Source of the DNA: Sesamum alatum
Lineage: Eukaryota > Streptophyta > Magnoliopsida > Lamiales > Pedaliaceae
Length of the DNA: 64,000 nt
Assembly (NCBI GenBank): GCA_034509735.1
Contig: JACGWO010000001.1
Coordinates: forward strand, 32,367,966 to 32,431,965
Direction of reading: 5' to 3'
The position numbers were made by a program, and so were the translations under genes. This document shows, in pieces, positions 10,131 to 22,400 of this stretch. The notes beneath the pieces are model-generated. The model did not search any database and had not been told where the DNA came from. It saw nothing but the letters and a program-made list of their open reading frames with translations. Position 1 is the first letter of the stretch. The number at the start of each line of letters is the position of its first letter.

Positions 10131-11080
10131 GTTCTCTTTCTTGTTCTATTTTTAGAATTAATTTGCTGGAATTATTTTTATTAGTTTTGCATATTTTTCT
10201 TAAAGACATTATTTATAAATATTTTATTTTTACTTGGTTTGGAACCACCAAAAATTTAATATTGTTTGAATAATGAGGAAAGATTTTCTTAACAAGAAAA
10301 TTATTACAATTGTTGCACCAATTTTGAGTGTAGAAATTATTTTTGTTTATGGAATAATGATATTGGATATCATGGATTATGTGTGTAATGCTATTTGTAT
10401 TTAATGGGAACTGATGATCACAAAACCCTAGACTGTATGTATGGTTTTATTTTTATGTTGGGCCTGTGTGCCTCGCTTATTTTCCTCTCTCTCTCTTCTG
10501 GTTGCCTTGGAATAATAAGGCCTTCTATCTCCCTCCAAATGTACTCCCCCCCGGTGTTCACCGGGGTTTCTTTTTAAGTTGTAATGAGCATAGTATAATT
10601 GTAAGGTTTTATTTTATTTTTGATAAAGAAGATGAAGGATGGCCCAGAAGGAGAATCCAAGGAGTTCCATGGAGACCCGGTGGAAAGGAGACAAGGCCCA
10701 TCAGTGTGTTGATGGGTTTCTACTATTAAATGTAATAGTGTGGAACCAACCTTAGATTGACCATAGATCCACTGTGGGCTCAGTGGGTCGCATAGGATTT
10801 GGGCTTGTGATCATTCAACAGGGGCGTGCTAGGCTTTTTATTTTTGCATGTGGCTTATGTGATGATGAATGGTTTATTTATCGTATTACTGCTGTAGCAT
10901 GCAAAACTTTCTATGCATAATGTATTTATGTGATATAATGAGATCTCGGTCATTAAACTCTCACTTGGTTGGACCAAGCTAAATATTAGACACTTAATAA
11001 ATGGACTAGAACCCCAGTGGTTCGTCCAAGCCTTCCAATCCATGACGAAGTGAGGAAGCTGGCTTCAGTGAAGTGCATGG

Positions 11081-11176
11081 TCTCACGAGTCGTGGCACGT
11101 CTCTTGTCTTGAAAATAACCTGCACTTTGTTGTGAACGAGTGAATACACTCCTGTTGCCTGTCTCACGAGTCGTGG
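11081..11176. repeat. Paired TCTCACGAGTCGTGG motifs
   Basis: Identical 15-bp copies at 11081-11095 and 11162-11176; the core CACGA-G-TCGTG is self-complementary. Element C has them at 52335-52349 (one change) and 52416-52430. Element E has diverged versions on the minus strand at 46985-46997 and 47065-47079. Confidence 0.75.
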
Positions 11177-11551
11177 GGTTAGCAGTGAGTGTTGTGATTC
11201 GATTGATTGAGTCGGGTCTAACACCTGAATAACGTGATTCGCTTGGAGTCCTCGGGATCACGTAAAAGGGTGAGACAGGACATCTTGGGAACTCTTCAGA
11301 CGAGAATGGTATAGAATACCTCCCACAAGTTGTTTTTCATACGAGTCGTAAAAGCGGAATATGAAAAAATATCCTTGTGGATCCCAAGCCCACAAGGAAA
11401 GGGTTTTCCCGAAAATAACGTTTGAGAGTGTCGTGTTTTCGTAGAAATAGTGGGAGCATTAAATGACTGAAGTCCAAGTCTTTAATTGTTATTAAAACAC
11501 CATTTTGTTCTACTGATTATATACTCCATTTTTAAATGTAGATTTAAAACC

Positions 11552-12530
11552 ATGTCTAAGAACCCGTTATCAACTGTACTTGAGACAATCAAATTTAATG
11601 GAACAAATTACAATGATTGGTTGCGCAATTTGAGGATAGTCCTCGGTTATGAGAACCAAGGCTATGTCATGGACAAGCTGTTTTCTCGGACTTCGCCAGA
11701 AGGATCCATGCCCGAAGAACGTGAGACGTTCGAGACTTGGCATCAGGATAACCGGAAGGTCCGTAGCATCATACTGGCATTTATGGCTAATGAGATACAA
11801 AAATAGTATGAGAGGCTAGACGACGTTCCTTCCATAATGGCTCACTTGAAGGATTGTTATGCAGTCCCGGCCTGGCATACTAGGTATGTCGCGACGAAGG
11901 CGTTCTTTAGAACTAAGATGCCTGAGGGATCCTCTGTACATGAGCATGGGGTCAAGATGCTTACCTTAGTGGAAAAGCTTGAAGACCTCAAAGCAGGGCT
12001 CGATAACGAGACGTACATTGATGTGATCCTTCAGTCGCTCCCACCCTCCTTCGACCAATTTATTGTTAACTACAACATGAATGCTCTTGAGAAGGGCATC
12101 CATGAGTTGATCAATATATTGGTGCAATACGAGGCAACGACCAAAAAGTCTACGCCATCGGTATTGTTTGGAGAGGCTTCGACTTTCAAGGCGAAAGGCA
12201 AGGGTGCCGGACGTTGGAAAAGAAAGAAGGGAAAGGGAAAGGCCGTCACAGCCGCTGCCAACGCTAGGAGCAGTCCTGTTGCCAAAGTGGGGAAAGGCAA
12301 AGAGAAAAAGAAGGTTGACTCGAAGCAACAATCGAGGGCAAATGACATATGTATTCATTACCATGAGAAAAGGGCATTGGAAGAGGGATTGTCCCAAACT
12401 CCTTTCCAAGCTAGGTACGTTTGTGATTGAAGTTAATATGGTCACTAATTCTGCCTCTTGGGTATTAGATATCGGCTGTGGAGCTCACATTTGCAATGAC
12501 TTGCAGGTGCTGAAAAGAAGCAGAAAATGA
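11552..12530 (+). pseudogene. Element A gag and start of protease
   Basis: The ATG gives an M-S-K-N start followed by a Copia gag: N-G-T-N-Y-N-D-W-L at residues 15-23, and Y-I-D-V-I-L-Q-S-L-P-P-S-F-D in the UBN2-type core. A single TAG (11804-11806) sits where C has CAG (Gln). A one-base insertion near 12366 shifts the frame inside the zinc knuckle, whose second Cys is already Tyr (CIHYHEK). The protease motif follows as W-V-L-D-I-G-C-G-A-H (12458-12490), with Ile in place of Thr in the usual D-T-G. Gag would form the particle and bind RNA; this copy cannot. Confidence 0.85.
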
Positions 12531-12599
12531 GTAGCGGCGATATAGTCCTAAAACTTGGCAATGGCAAGACCGTTCCTGTAGAAACAATAGGAACTACAG

Positions 12600-15451
12600 C
12601 TTAGTAGTTAGTGATCATGTTAGGATAGATTTAGAGGAATTTTATTATGTACCAAGCATGATCAAAAATATCATTTTCATTCCATTATTAGACAATAGTG
12701 GTTATGAATTTTCGATCAATAAAAATTGCATTTATTTGATGAAGGATGGATTTGCTCATCTGCTTGGTATACTTAATAACGAACTCTATATCCTGCAAAA
12801 GTCTAATTTCATTATGAATGCTCATCACAAATGCAAAATAGATAGTCACGGGAATGCACAACTGTGGCATGCAAGGCTAGGTCACATCTCTCAAGAAAGG
12901 ATGAAGAAGTTGGTAGACTCAAAGAACCTAGACGTTGGGGACTTGAGTAATCTACCAACTTGTGAATCCTGCCTTAAAGGAAAAATGACCAAGAGGCCCT
13001 TTGTAGGACAAAGTAGGCTTGCCACACGTCTGTTGGACTTGGTTTATACGGACGTGAGTGGACCACTAAGGGCACAAGCCAGAGGTGGTTTCTCTTACTT
13101 CATAACCTTCACCGATGACCACTCACTGTATGGTTATGTTTACCTAATGAGTTACAAGTCAGAAGCTCTTGAGAGGTTTAAAGACTTTAGACTTGAAGTT
13201 GAGAATCAAACTGAGTGCAAAATTAAAGTCCTACGGTCAGACCGAGGCCGTGAGTACCTTAGTGGCGAATTTCTCGATTATCTAAAAGAAAACGGTATAG
13301 TCTCTGAATGGACACCTCCTGGGACACTGCAGTTAAACGGTGTCTCTGAAAGGAGGAATCGAACCTGTTAGACATGGTTCGATCCATGATGAGTTTTACC
13401 GAACTGACCTTGTCTTTTTGGGCTATGCACTGAAAACAACAACCAAGTTACTAAACTTAGTGCCGAGCAGTGCCGTGACCCAAATACCATATGAGATATG
13501 GCACGACAAGCCTACTTCCTACAAATACTTGAGAGTGTGGGGTAGCCCTGCATATGACAAGAGATTAGTGGGAGACAAGTTAGAATCAAAGTCTTGCTTG
13601 TGCAGGTTCGTTGGATATCCTAAGGAAACTATAGGTTATTACTTTTATGACCCCTCGAAGCAGAAAGTCTTTATTTCGAGGAATGCAGTGTTCTTGGAAA
13701 AAGGTTTTTCGACAGATGTCCAACGTGATGAACTGCTCCTTGAGGAATCAAGTGAGACGAATCATTCATCAGCGCCAGAAGCTGCGGATAGCTCACTCAG
13801 AGGTTTTAGGATAAGTACCCAATGGGTCGAGCCACCTCGCGAGGATCAACATGCCCGACATGTCGAACAACCTCACGAGGAGCCAACCACGGCACCTGAA
13901 CCGCCAACTCCTGTTATGTCTGCGCCCGCAGTCACCATTGATGTTCCAGTCCTTCGTAGGTCAGCTAGAGTGCCTCGCTCTCCCATGAGGTATGGCTTCT
14001 TAGGCGTGACCAACCAATTGGATAGGGATCCTAAGACATACGGGGACGCGATGTCTGACATCGACTTGGGAAAGTGGCTTGAGGCCATGAAAGCCGAAAT
14101 GGACTCCATGAGCACAAACCAAGTGTGGACACTTGTAGACCCACCCAAAAGCGTTAAACTAGTCGGGTGTAAATGGGCCTATAAGCGTAAACTTGGCGTT
14201 GATGGAGAAGTTACCACCTTCAAAGCTAAGCTAGTGGTGAAAGGTTACACTTAACAACCCAGGGTCGACTTCGAGGATACTTACTCGCCAGTAGCCATGG
14301 CTAAGTCCATTCGGATCATGCTTGCCATAGCTGCATGGTATGACTATGAAATATGGCAGATGGACGTGAAAACAGCGTTCCTCAACGATTTCATTGAGGA
14401 AGAGATTTATATGGATCAACCGGAGGGATTCACTATTATTGGAGAAGAGCAGATTGTCTGCCGTCTCCAAAGTCCATCTATTGCCTCAAACAAGCATCCA
14501 GTAGTTGGACACATTTGCTTTGATGAAGTCATACAAGGATATGATTTTATCAAAACGAATATGACCCTTGTGTATACAAGAAGGTCAGTGGGAGCTCTAT
14601 AGTGTTCCTAGTGCTTTATGTGGACGACATTCTGCTCATTGGGAATGACGTTAGAATGTTAAGTGACACAAAAGCATGGTTATCCACACAATTTTTCATA
14701 AAGGATTTGGGTGAAGCTTCCTACATTCTAGGCATTCAGAACGTCAGGGACATATTTAAGCGAATGTTAGGACTAACCTCGAAATCGTATGTGGAGAAAT
14801 TCTTGAAAAGATTTAAGATGGATAGCTCAACGACGTTTCCTTCCCATGAGGCATGGGATCAAGTTATCCAAGAAACAGTCTCCCTAGACTGATGAGGAGC
14901 TTGAAAGGATGAAGGGCATCCCCTATGCTTCTGCTGTGGGCAGCATCCAATACGCCATCCACTGCACGAGGCCTGACATCACTTACGCCTTGAGTGTAAC
15001 TAGTAGGTATCAGTCCTATGCAGGCGTGACACATCGTAGTGCAGTCAAGAGCATCCTTAAGTACCTAAGAAAGACTAAGGATATGTTCTTGGTCTATGGC
15101 AATTGAGAGTTGATTATTGAAGGATTTAGTGATGCTAGCTTCCAGACAGACGACGACGATGCCAAGTCTCAATCGGGCTATGTGTTCAGACTTAATGGTG
15201 GTGTGGTGGCTTGGAAAAGTTCCAAACAGGAAACCACAACTGATTCCACCACTGAAGCCGAATACATTGCAGCTTCAGAAGCTGCCAAAGAAGTGGTTTG
15301 GATGAGAAACTACATCCAAGAGTTGGGTGTGGTGCCTAGCATTATCGAGCCCGTGGTTATCTTCTATGATAACAATGAGGCATATCACAAGCAAAGAAAG
15401 CGAGATCCCATCATCGATCCAAGCACATACTTAGACGCTACCACCTTTTGA
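12600..15451 (+). pseudogene. Element A pol: integrase, reverse transcriptase, RNase H
   Basis: Integrase 12658-13371: zinc module H-A-R-L-G-H...C-E-S-C, then T-D-V, S-D-R-G and N-G-V-S-E with exactly 35 residues between the last Asp and Glu (DX35E). The C-terminal part and the RT start are in frame 13340-14254. RT motif A (Q-M-D-V-K-T-A-F-L-N) lies near 14360 and the catalytic Y-V-D-D at about 14620. RNase H runs 14909-15451 with F-S-D-A-S and T-E-A-E-Y. Lesions: a frameshift before 12600, one near 13365, TAA at 14252-14254, frameshifts near 14590 and 14890, and TGA at 15104-15106. All catalytic motifs survive, so inactivation came after insertion or at reverse transcription. Confidence 0.9.
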
Positions 15452-15603
15452 GGAAAATGGTAGGAAGAGGTGACGTTCGGATGGACTGAGTCAGCTCAGC
15501 AGACAACACAGCAGATTTATTGACAAAGCCTATGTCACAAATTGCTCATACGCAACATCTTGAGAAGATGGGGAATAGGCATATGGGTGATTGGCTTTAG
15601 GTC

Positions 15604-15614
15604 AAGTGGGAGAT
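15604..15614 (+). other. Polypurine tract of element A
   Basis: AAGTGGGAGAT directly before the 3' LTR, the usual plus-strand primer site. Element C has the same sequence at 56014-56024. Confidence 0.85.
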
Positions 15615-18600
15615 TGTTAGAATAGGTGACTGTGAAGCCAATCTGATTGGGCTTATGTAACCTATGTCCGACAGTTTTGGTGATTTAATAATTATCATGA
15701 ATAAGAAAGTGATATTCATATGGCTTAAATACTTTATTTGTGTTCACTTACTACTTTATATTATTGACTGTTCAATGCACGAACAAAGCCCACAGACCGA
15801 AACGTCAATCCAAGAAACTGAACTGCGCATAGGATGGCAGGTCATGAAATCAGTTTCTGTGGATCGGTCAGAAACACTCCAAGTCAAGGGATCTCGAGAT
15901 AGGGTCGATAGTCCATTGGAGACTTGCACTAAGCGATTGCAGTCACATTTCATCAACAAGCGACGAGGGTCGTCCATGCAATGTTAGTGGGTCAGCCAGC
16001 TAGGTGCCAACTGACTGAGGTGACTCATGGGAATCATCATATGGAAGACCTTGAGTAGGGTTGGTCGGTATGACTTGTATTCCCGGTTCCAGCAGTACGG
16101 GTTTGATCCTCAGACTTGAGGGACTACTGAGATCACATACGCACCATGCTTGTGTCTTAGGTTTGGCAAAAGGATACCAAGTCCAGAGACTCGGTTGTCA
16201 TAAGCCGTATGTAGTACAATCAAGATGTGTAGTGTGGACAGTAGGCTCTAAGAGAGGATCCGTCTCCTATCAAAAGGGTTGACAGTAATATCTCACTTTT
16301 ACTCTGAGACTCGTCCTTCATAAATCTGTGGCCACAGTGACTGAACAATAGGATAGGATCCCTGTGATGTTTAGTGTGGATGAGGCAAGGTTTAAGTCAA
16401 GAATGGGTACCAACTTCCTAAAGGTCCATACCCTAGACTATAGTTGTGAGATAGTAGATGGAAGGATAAACGTATTGAAGAGCCTAAATGTTCACGCCAT
16501 AATATTCACCTAGTCTCTAGTGCCATGGACCGTTGCTAGACGACCACCCATGGTGACGGACGAATTTCCTTCATAAGATGATTGGAGATTCGGCCATGTC
16601 TAGCTGAGGGTGAACCTAAAGAGTCACACACAATCCTCCAGTAACAAAGGAATTAATTTAGTATTAATCCCCGGAGATGGAACAATTTAATTAGATTAAA
16701 TTGGTTCCCCTTTTCTTGGATTTTTGATTCCTTTAAATTAGATTAAATGGAATTAACTAATAAATAAGATTTATTAGAAACTAGTAGCCACTGCACGCGA
16801 TCCTCTTGCGCACAAAAATGTTTAAATGTATGTTAAGGCAAATACAAAATTCTTTTAATTGTAAATAAAATAAGATTATATATCCATTATACTGTGATAT
16901 GATTAATCCATTTGTAGATATAATGAATTCACATAGAGTACCTACTTCCTAAACAATATTGTGTTGTTGGTGAACAATCAATGACTTTCTCTTTGATTCC
17001 TTATTCATAACTTTATTCCTTTTGTTTCTTAAAAAAAAACACAAAAATGAATTTTTCTATTTACTTTGTTTCTCTTAATCCTTTTCTCAGCTTCCTTCAA
17101 TCGACGAACGATACCGTGTTAAATCTGTTTGCCCTCTACAAATGATAAATTTCACTTTGTAGAAAGAAATATGAAAATGAATTATGCAAAAATAAATGGT
17201 AAATTTTACAAAATGCTAAATAACTTTCATTCTAGACATAAAAAAGTATTTTTTTTATAATTAGTGTAGATAATTAGTAGAGAATATTATGGCTTACTTT
17301 CTTAATATTAATTAGTCAATAATTATTCATTAAGCTTATTTTTTTTAATTTAAGGTACCGTGATTGCACTTCACAATTAAAATAATAAATATAATATTAT
17401 ATATATATATATATATTCATTCTTTTAATTGATCTTTCTTTCAATATTTTCAGATTATTTAATACACTTTATCTTCAATATTCGATATTTTTTTTATTTT
17501 TTATTTTTATAAATACGATTTATTATAGTTTTAATATATTTTAATATAAAAATTAAATATATCCATAAATTTAAAATTTAAAAATATATATATGAAAACT
17601 TTCATGGAAAATATTTTTAAATAAAAAATAATGGTGAACACTTCATTTCACATGGGATATTACAGTTTTATACTACAGAAAAAGAGTAATTTATTATTAC
17701 AAAATAAAATAAATACAAAAATAAAAATGAGAACATGGAAGTTTTTTTTTAATTTTTTTAAGGAATGAAGATTGATAAAGAACATATTAATTACATTTTC
17801 TTATTAAGATAAATTTTGAAGAAATATATTAACATATTAAATTGTGAGAGAGGTTTTAGATTTTTAATTGGGTTTTGTAGATAAAAAAAAAATAGAAAGA
17901 AAGAAAAGGTTGGTGGGAGAACATGGGTGGTTATGGCAAGAGGGCATAATTGGTAGTTTGTAAAATTGGTATGAGAACTACCAATATGATATCAAATTTT
18001 CATTTTTGTCCTCCATAAAATATTAATTTCATTCTATAGAAAGAAATAAGCAAATGTATTATACAAAAAGTAAAGGGTAGCTTCTGTAAAAATAAAAAAA
18101 AAAACTGTTATTTTAGACATCAAATAGCCTTCTCTTTTATAAATAGTATAGATGAGGAAATGGGCTTAATATAAATAAATATTATTTATTTAAAGCCCTA
18201 TGGATTATTTAATAAGATTTAAATATTCCATAAAATAAATCCATCAAGGTGATGGATGGACAAGATTGAAGTAGAGAGATGAAACGCCAAGATTAGTTTG
18301 ACTAAGTCTAAAGCCTAATTTGAATAGGTCAAAATCCTAGTCAAAGTGTGCCTCTTAATTAGAGTTTGAAGAGGCATATGATTATTCTTCTTCTATAAAT
18401 AATCATGGAAGCACACACACACACACACACACACATAGTGATGATCTTTTGAGCACACACACACGTACACACCACCGACTACTCTCTCTCTCTCTCTTTC
18501 TCTCTCTCGTCCCCTCTCTCATTTTTCTCCAAGAAAAGTCTAGTTCCTTGTTTAATACAAGTGGGCACTAGTATTAATAACACTTGGTCGATTCGTCCTC

Positions 18601-18963
18601 CCTATATATTTCTCTTGATTTCTTGTTAGCACGGGGATCAAGAATCGGTAGGATTGCGTGGACGATTTAGAGGGTTCCTATTTTGGAATCTTGGTAGCAG
18701 AACGTGGAACAACGCGTGTAGCAGTACGAAGATAAAACTACAATCGGGTGGACTTTAAATTTCATTTTCGTTTCACCCTATGGCCCCCATGATATTTTTC
18801 ATGTTTACTTTGATCACGAGATACACCAAACACTCGGAAGGTTCAAGGGAACACCCCTTTTTGAACGTGTATTTAGTATAAGCATATTTTATTTTTCATG
18901 TTTTATTTATATCGCGCTTCTGCATTCGCGCTCCTCCTGGGACGATCCACACTATGTTTTTCA
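15615..18963 (+). repeat. 3' LTR of element A, split by a Helitron
   Basis: Starts TGTTAGAATAGGTGACTG and ends TGTTTTTCA. Without the 1372-bp Helitron it is 1977 bp, close to the 2035-bp 5' LTR. The TATA box is at 18394-18401. Much of the size difference is in the AC/CT tracts. Confidence 0.93.
16781..18152 (-). mobile_element. Non-autonomous Helitron in A 3' LTR
   Basis: Comparison with the 5' LTR (AGAAATGAGG near 8500) gives the edges to the base. On the minus strand the insert begins TCTATACTATTTATAAAAG and ends GTGGCTACTAG, between host A and T, with no target duplication. TC start, CTAG end and A/T target are the hallmarks of Helitrons. A short GC-rich imperfect hairpin (GCGC...GCGTGC) lies just before the CTAG end. 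No Rep/helicase coding is present, so it moved by proteins from another element. Confidence 0.88.
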
Positions 18964-18968
18964 ACTAG

Positions 18969-19418
18969 CTTCTAGTATCAGGTGAATAATATCTAGTCTC
19001 AGTATGAACGTATATTCAGGCTTAATGGTAAGGCGGTGGCTTGGAAAGATTTCAAACGGGATACCACAATAAACCATGAAAGTTGAATGTATGGAACTTT
19101 AGAAGTTGTTCTGGAAAGTTGTTTGGATGAAAAACCATATCCAATAGTTGGGTGTGGTGCCTAGCACGACCAGGCCAGTGGTTACCTTGGAGGATAACAA
19201 CATGCTTGTAGCGCAAACTAAAGGACCGAGATACATCACGGATCTAGAAGAATTCTTAGATAGTACCATCTGCTTGGAGTAATGGTATGAAGAGGTGACG
19301 TGCGGTTGGACCGCATCACCTTGGCAGAAATGAGGTAGACCCGTGAGACCGAGCCGGGTATCACAGATTGCTCATGCTCAGATAAGTTTAAGCGACGTAG
19401 GTGATTAGCTTTAGGTCA
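18969..19418 (+). pseudogene. Element B RNase H remnant
   Basis: Continues element B after element A. It matches element C 55565-56010 and encodes broken RNase H blocks (L-N-G-K-A-V-A-W-K near 19021-19050; compare L-N-G-G-V-V-A-W-K in A) with stops. The diagnostic acidic residues are not in one open frame. Confidence 0.75.
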
Positions 19419-19428
19419 ACTGGGAGAT
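19419..19428 (+). other. Polypurine tract of element B
   Basis: ACTGGGAGAT just before the 3' LTR. It differs from the AAGTGGGAGAT of elements A and C, mainly by a C within the tract. Confidence 0.7.
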
Positions 19429-22400
19429 TGTTACAAGAGTTGACCAGAAAGCTATTTGGATTGACAGTTTTGGGTACTCTTTAGCAATCTTTATTAAAGT
19501 AATATTAACTTGATGAATATAGTAAGTATTCATTCGTGGCACTATGTGTTTGTTGTGCTTACTGATTACGTTAAGCGGCATTTTAACGTCACAAAAAAAT
19601 GCCCACAAACTAATTGGATAAGCATGTAATTGGACTGCGCATTAGATGACAACTATGAGACGAACTTTTGAGGGTTGGTCGGAGATGTTCCAAGTCGAGG
19701 ACCTCGAGACAGGGCATTGAGGGTCCATAGAGACTTGCACTAAGTATTGCATTCATTGGATGAGTCTTGTGTTTCACCGATGATAGATGTTGGACGTCTA
19801 TGCAATTTTAGTAGGTTTGTTCGACCAGGATTGTCGAGCTGACTAAACTGAGTCGCGGAAAATCATATGGAAGTCTTAGAGGCTTGGTTGGTATGATTGA
19901 TATTCCCGGTTCTGACAGTACGAGATTAGTCCTTAGACTTGAGGCACCATGGCACCACATGTATATGATGGTTGTATCCTGGATCTGGTAAAAGATTGTT
20001 AGAATAGGTGATCAGAAAGTCAATTAGATTGGTTATTTTGGGAACTATTCGTTGATCTTTATCAAAGTAATATTATACTGATGGGTAAAGTAAGTATTCA
20101 TCATTGGCAAAATGTGTTTGTCATGTTTACTACTCACATTGAATGGCGTTTCATGTCACAACAAATGCTCACAGACAAATTGGTTAAACCTATTGAGTTG
20201 AGTTGCACATAAGATGGCGGCTATGAAACCAACTCCTCAGGGTCGGTCTGAAACGTTCCAAGTCGAGGACCTCGAGACTGGGCCTCGAGTGCCCTATAGA
20301 GACTTGCACTAAGTATTGCATTCACTAGGTGAGTGCCGAGTTTCATCTGTGCTAGACGTAGGTCGTTTATGCAATTTTAGTGGGTTAGTTGGCAAGGTAG
20401 TCGACTGACTGAACTGACTTGCGAGAATTGTCATATGGAAGCCTTAGAGGCTTGGTTGGTATGACTGGAATTTCGGTTCCGATAGAACGGGATTAGTCCA
20501 TGGACTTGAGGAATCATGGCAGTCGCATGCATATAAAGGTCGTATCTTGGATTTGGCGAGAGGTGACCGTGTCTTTGATATGGTTATTACAAACCTTGTC
20601 CAGTGCAGTCGGAGTATGTAGTGAGGATGGTGGATTCCAAGAGAGAATCTATCCCCTGTCAGTATTTGACAACTATGTCTCATATGCGCTCTGAGATGGT
20701 TTAGACTCTTCGAGTCTACGGCCGTAGCGATTGGTCGAGTAGGGAATGGTTCCCTAGATTCGATCAATAGAGTAAACGCGTCTTGAGTATGAAGCTTAGT
20801 TGCCTGGTCCAGGATGAAAACCGACGCCCAATTCCATGCCCTAGACTAAGGTCGGAGATGATCGACGGAAGGAATGTACCTGTATGGTACTCGGAGCCTA
20901 AATGTTCACGCCAACATTCACCTAGTCTCTAATGCCATGGACCGTTGCTAGACGGCCACCCATGGTGATGGGCATTTCTGATTAATGGTTAATAAGAGAT
21001 AATTAATTAAATTGGATTTAATTAATTAATTGTGTTTGGCACAAGCCCAAGTCTAACTGATGATGAACTTAAAGAGTCACACACAAATCACTATGGAAGT
21101 AGTGGAATTAATTTGGAATTAATTCTAGAAGAAGCGAATTAATTTAATAGGATTCAATTAATTCAAGGAGAATATAAATGAATCATTTATTGGAAAATTC
21201 ATTGGATGGATGGCCCAAGAATTAATTAATTGGATTAATTAATTTTTTTGGCTTAACACATTTAAATTAATTGGACTAATTTATTGGATTTTGATTTAAT
21301 TAATTTGTTGGATCAATTAATTAGTGCTTAAGCTTATGTTTATTTAATTAGATTAAATAAACTTTTGGATTACAATAAGGTTTAATATTAATTGAATTAT
21401 TATGGAACACATGGATCTTGATTGGACTTGATTTAATTTGATTAAATCAAGACCGGTCAAAACCGGTCCATGACTTGAAATTCAAGCTCAAAGTTTGATG
21501 CAAGTTGAAGAGAAGTTGAAAATCCTCCATGTAAGCAATGATGTGGCTTGCCATGATGGGTAGTGGTGCACATGTTGTACATAGTGTGTAGAAGTTATTT
21601 TGGAAATAACTTATTTTGTACGTAATTTGATTACACTACACACAAGACATGTATACACTTTTGAATTCCCTAACTTGCTCTCTCCTCTCACTAAGCCACC
21701 TAAATTCTTCCATTTTTCTCCATTTTTGAGTTCTCTTTGAATTAGATTCAAGATGAGAACATGAGAAATACGTATACACTAATCAATATTGTAATACATT
21801 TTTTGTTTCTTTCGTGATCTAATTTCTACCTAGCAGTAGATCTAGATTTGCTTCCATAAGTGTGGTGTGGACAAATTAAAAGGGTTCTAATTTGAATCCT
21901 AAGGTGAACGTAAAAGGAATGAAAAGGGAATCAATGCTTGTTGCCGTTCTACATGTGAAACGAAAAAGGTAACGTTCTGATTTAAGTTATTGTACTTTTT
22001 TGTTTCCTCCTCTAGCCACGTGTTCAAGCATATTTTTTTACTTATGTTATGATGCTTTTGAATACACCGAACGCCGGGAATTCAAAGGAACACCCCTTTG
22101 AAATCGTTTTAAATTTCTTTTATTTTACGCTTCAACCGCGTTCTCGGCCGTATCGATTCTTTTAGAGATGTCCGATGTATCTGGGATGCGTCCTTTATAA
22201 GCCTTATCTAGTGCAGTTGGAGTATGCAGTGAGGACAGTGGGTTCCAAGATAAGATCCAACACCTGTCAGTATATGACAGTCGCGTCTTCTATGCGCTCT
22301 GTGGCCACAGGTATTGGTCGAATAGAGAATGGTTTCCTAGGTTGATCAATAGAGCAAACGCCTCTCGAGTTATTTAGCATAGATGTCTAATCCAGGATGG

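Larger units (their letters stand above)
9387..11551 (+). other. Untranslated leader of element A
   Basis: A 2.2-kb non-coding stretch between the primer-binding site and gag. It holds a very GC-rich block (9571-10130) with a series of hairpins, then an AT-rich part, then two copies of TCTCACGAGTCGTGG (11081-11095, 11162-11176) and a weaker ACGAGTCGTA (11341-11350). Elements C (50947-52794) and E have related leaders. The long open frames here exist on both strands of the GC-rich block and reflect composition. Confidence 0.7.
7339..18963 (+). mobile_element. Copia element A, complete but inactivated
   Basis: A full-length Ty1/Copia element: 5' LTR 7339-9373, primer-binding site 9375-9386, long leader, gag-pol 11552-15451, polypurine tract 15604-15614 and 3' LTR 15615-18963. 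A perfect 5-bp duplication ACTAG flanks it (7334-7338 and 18964-18968), and the RNase H remnant of element B resumes after it. In the first 135 bp or so the two LTRs differ at about 11 sites by my count, mostly transitions. The 3' LTR holds a Helitron. Domain order GAG-PR-IN-RT-RH is typical of Copia. Confidence 0.95.

Noticed and set aside
9455..10273. Several overlapping open frames of 70-166 codons on both strands
   Set aside because: They lie in the GC-rich hairpin array of element A's leader; high G+C removes stop codons in all frames. Proteins are Arg/Ala/Cys-rich with no known domain.
11552..15451. Element A as an active autonomous retrotransposon
   Set aside because: All catalytic motifs are seen, but at least eight stops or frameshifts break gag-pol.
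17395..17417. (TA)n tract as a possible origin or matrix-attachment site
   Set aside because: A simple repeat inside the Helitron; nothing else supports such a role.
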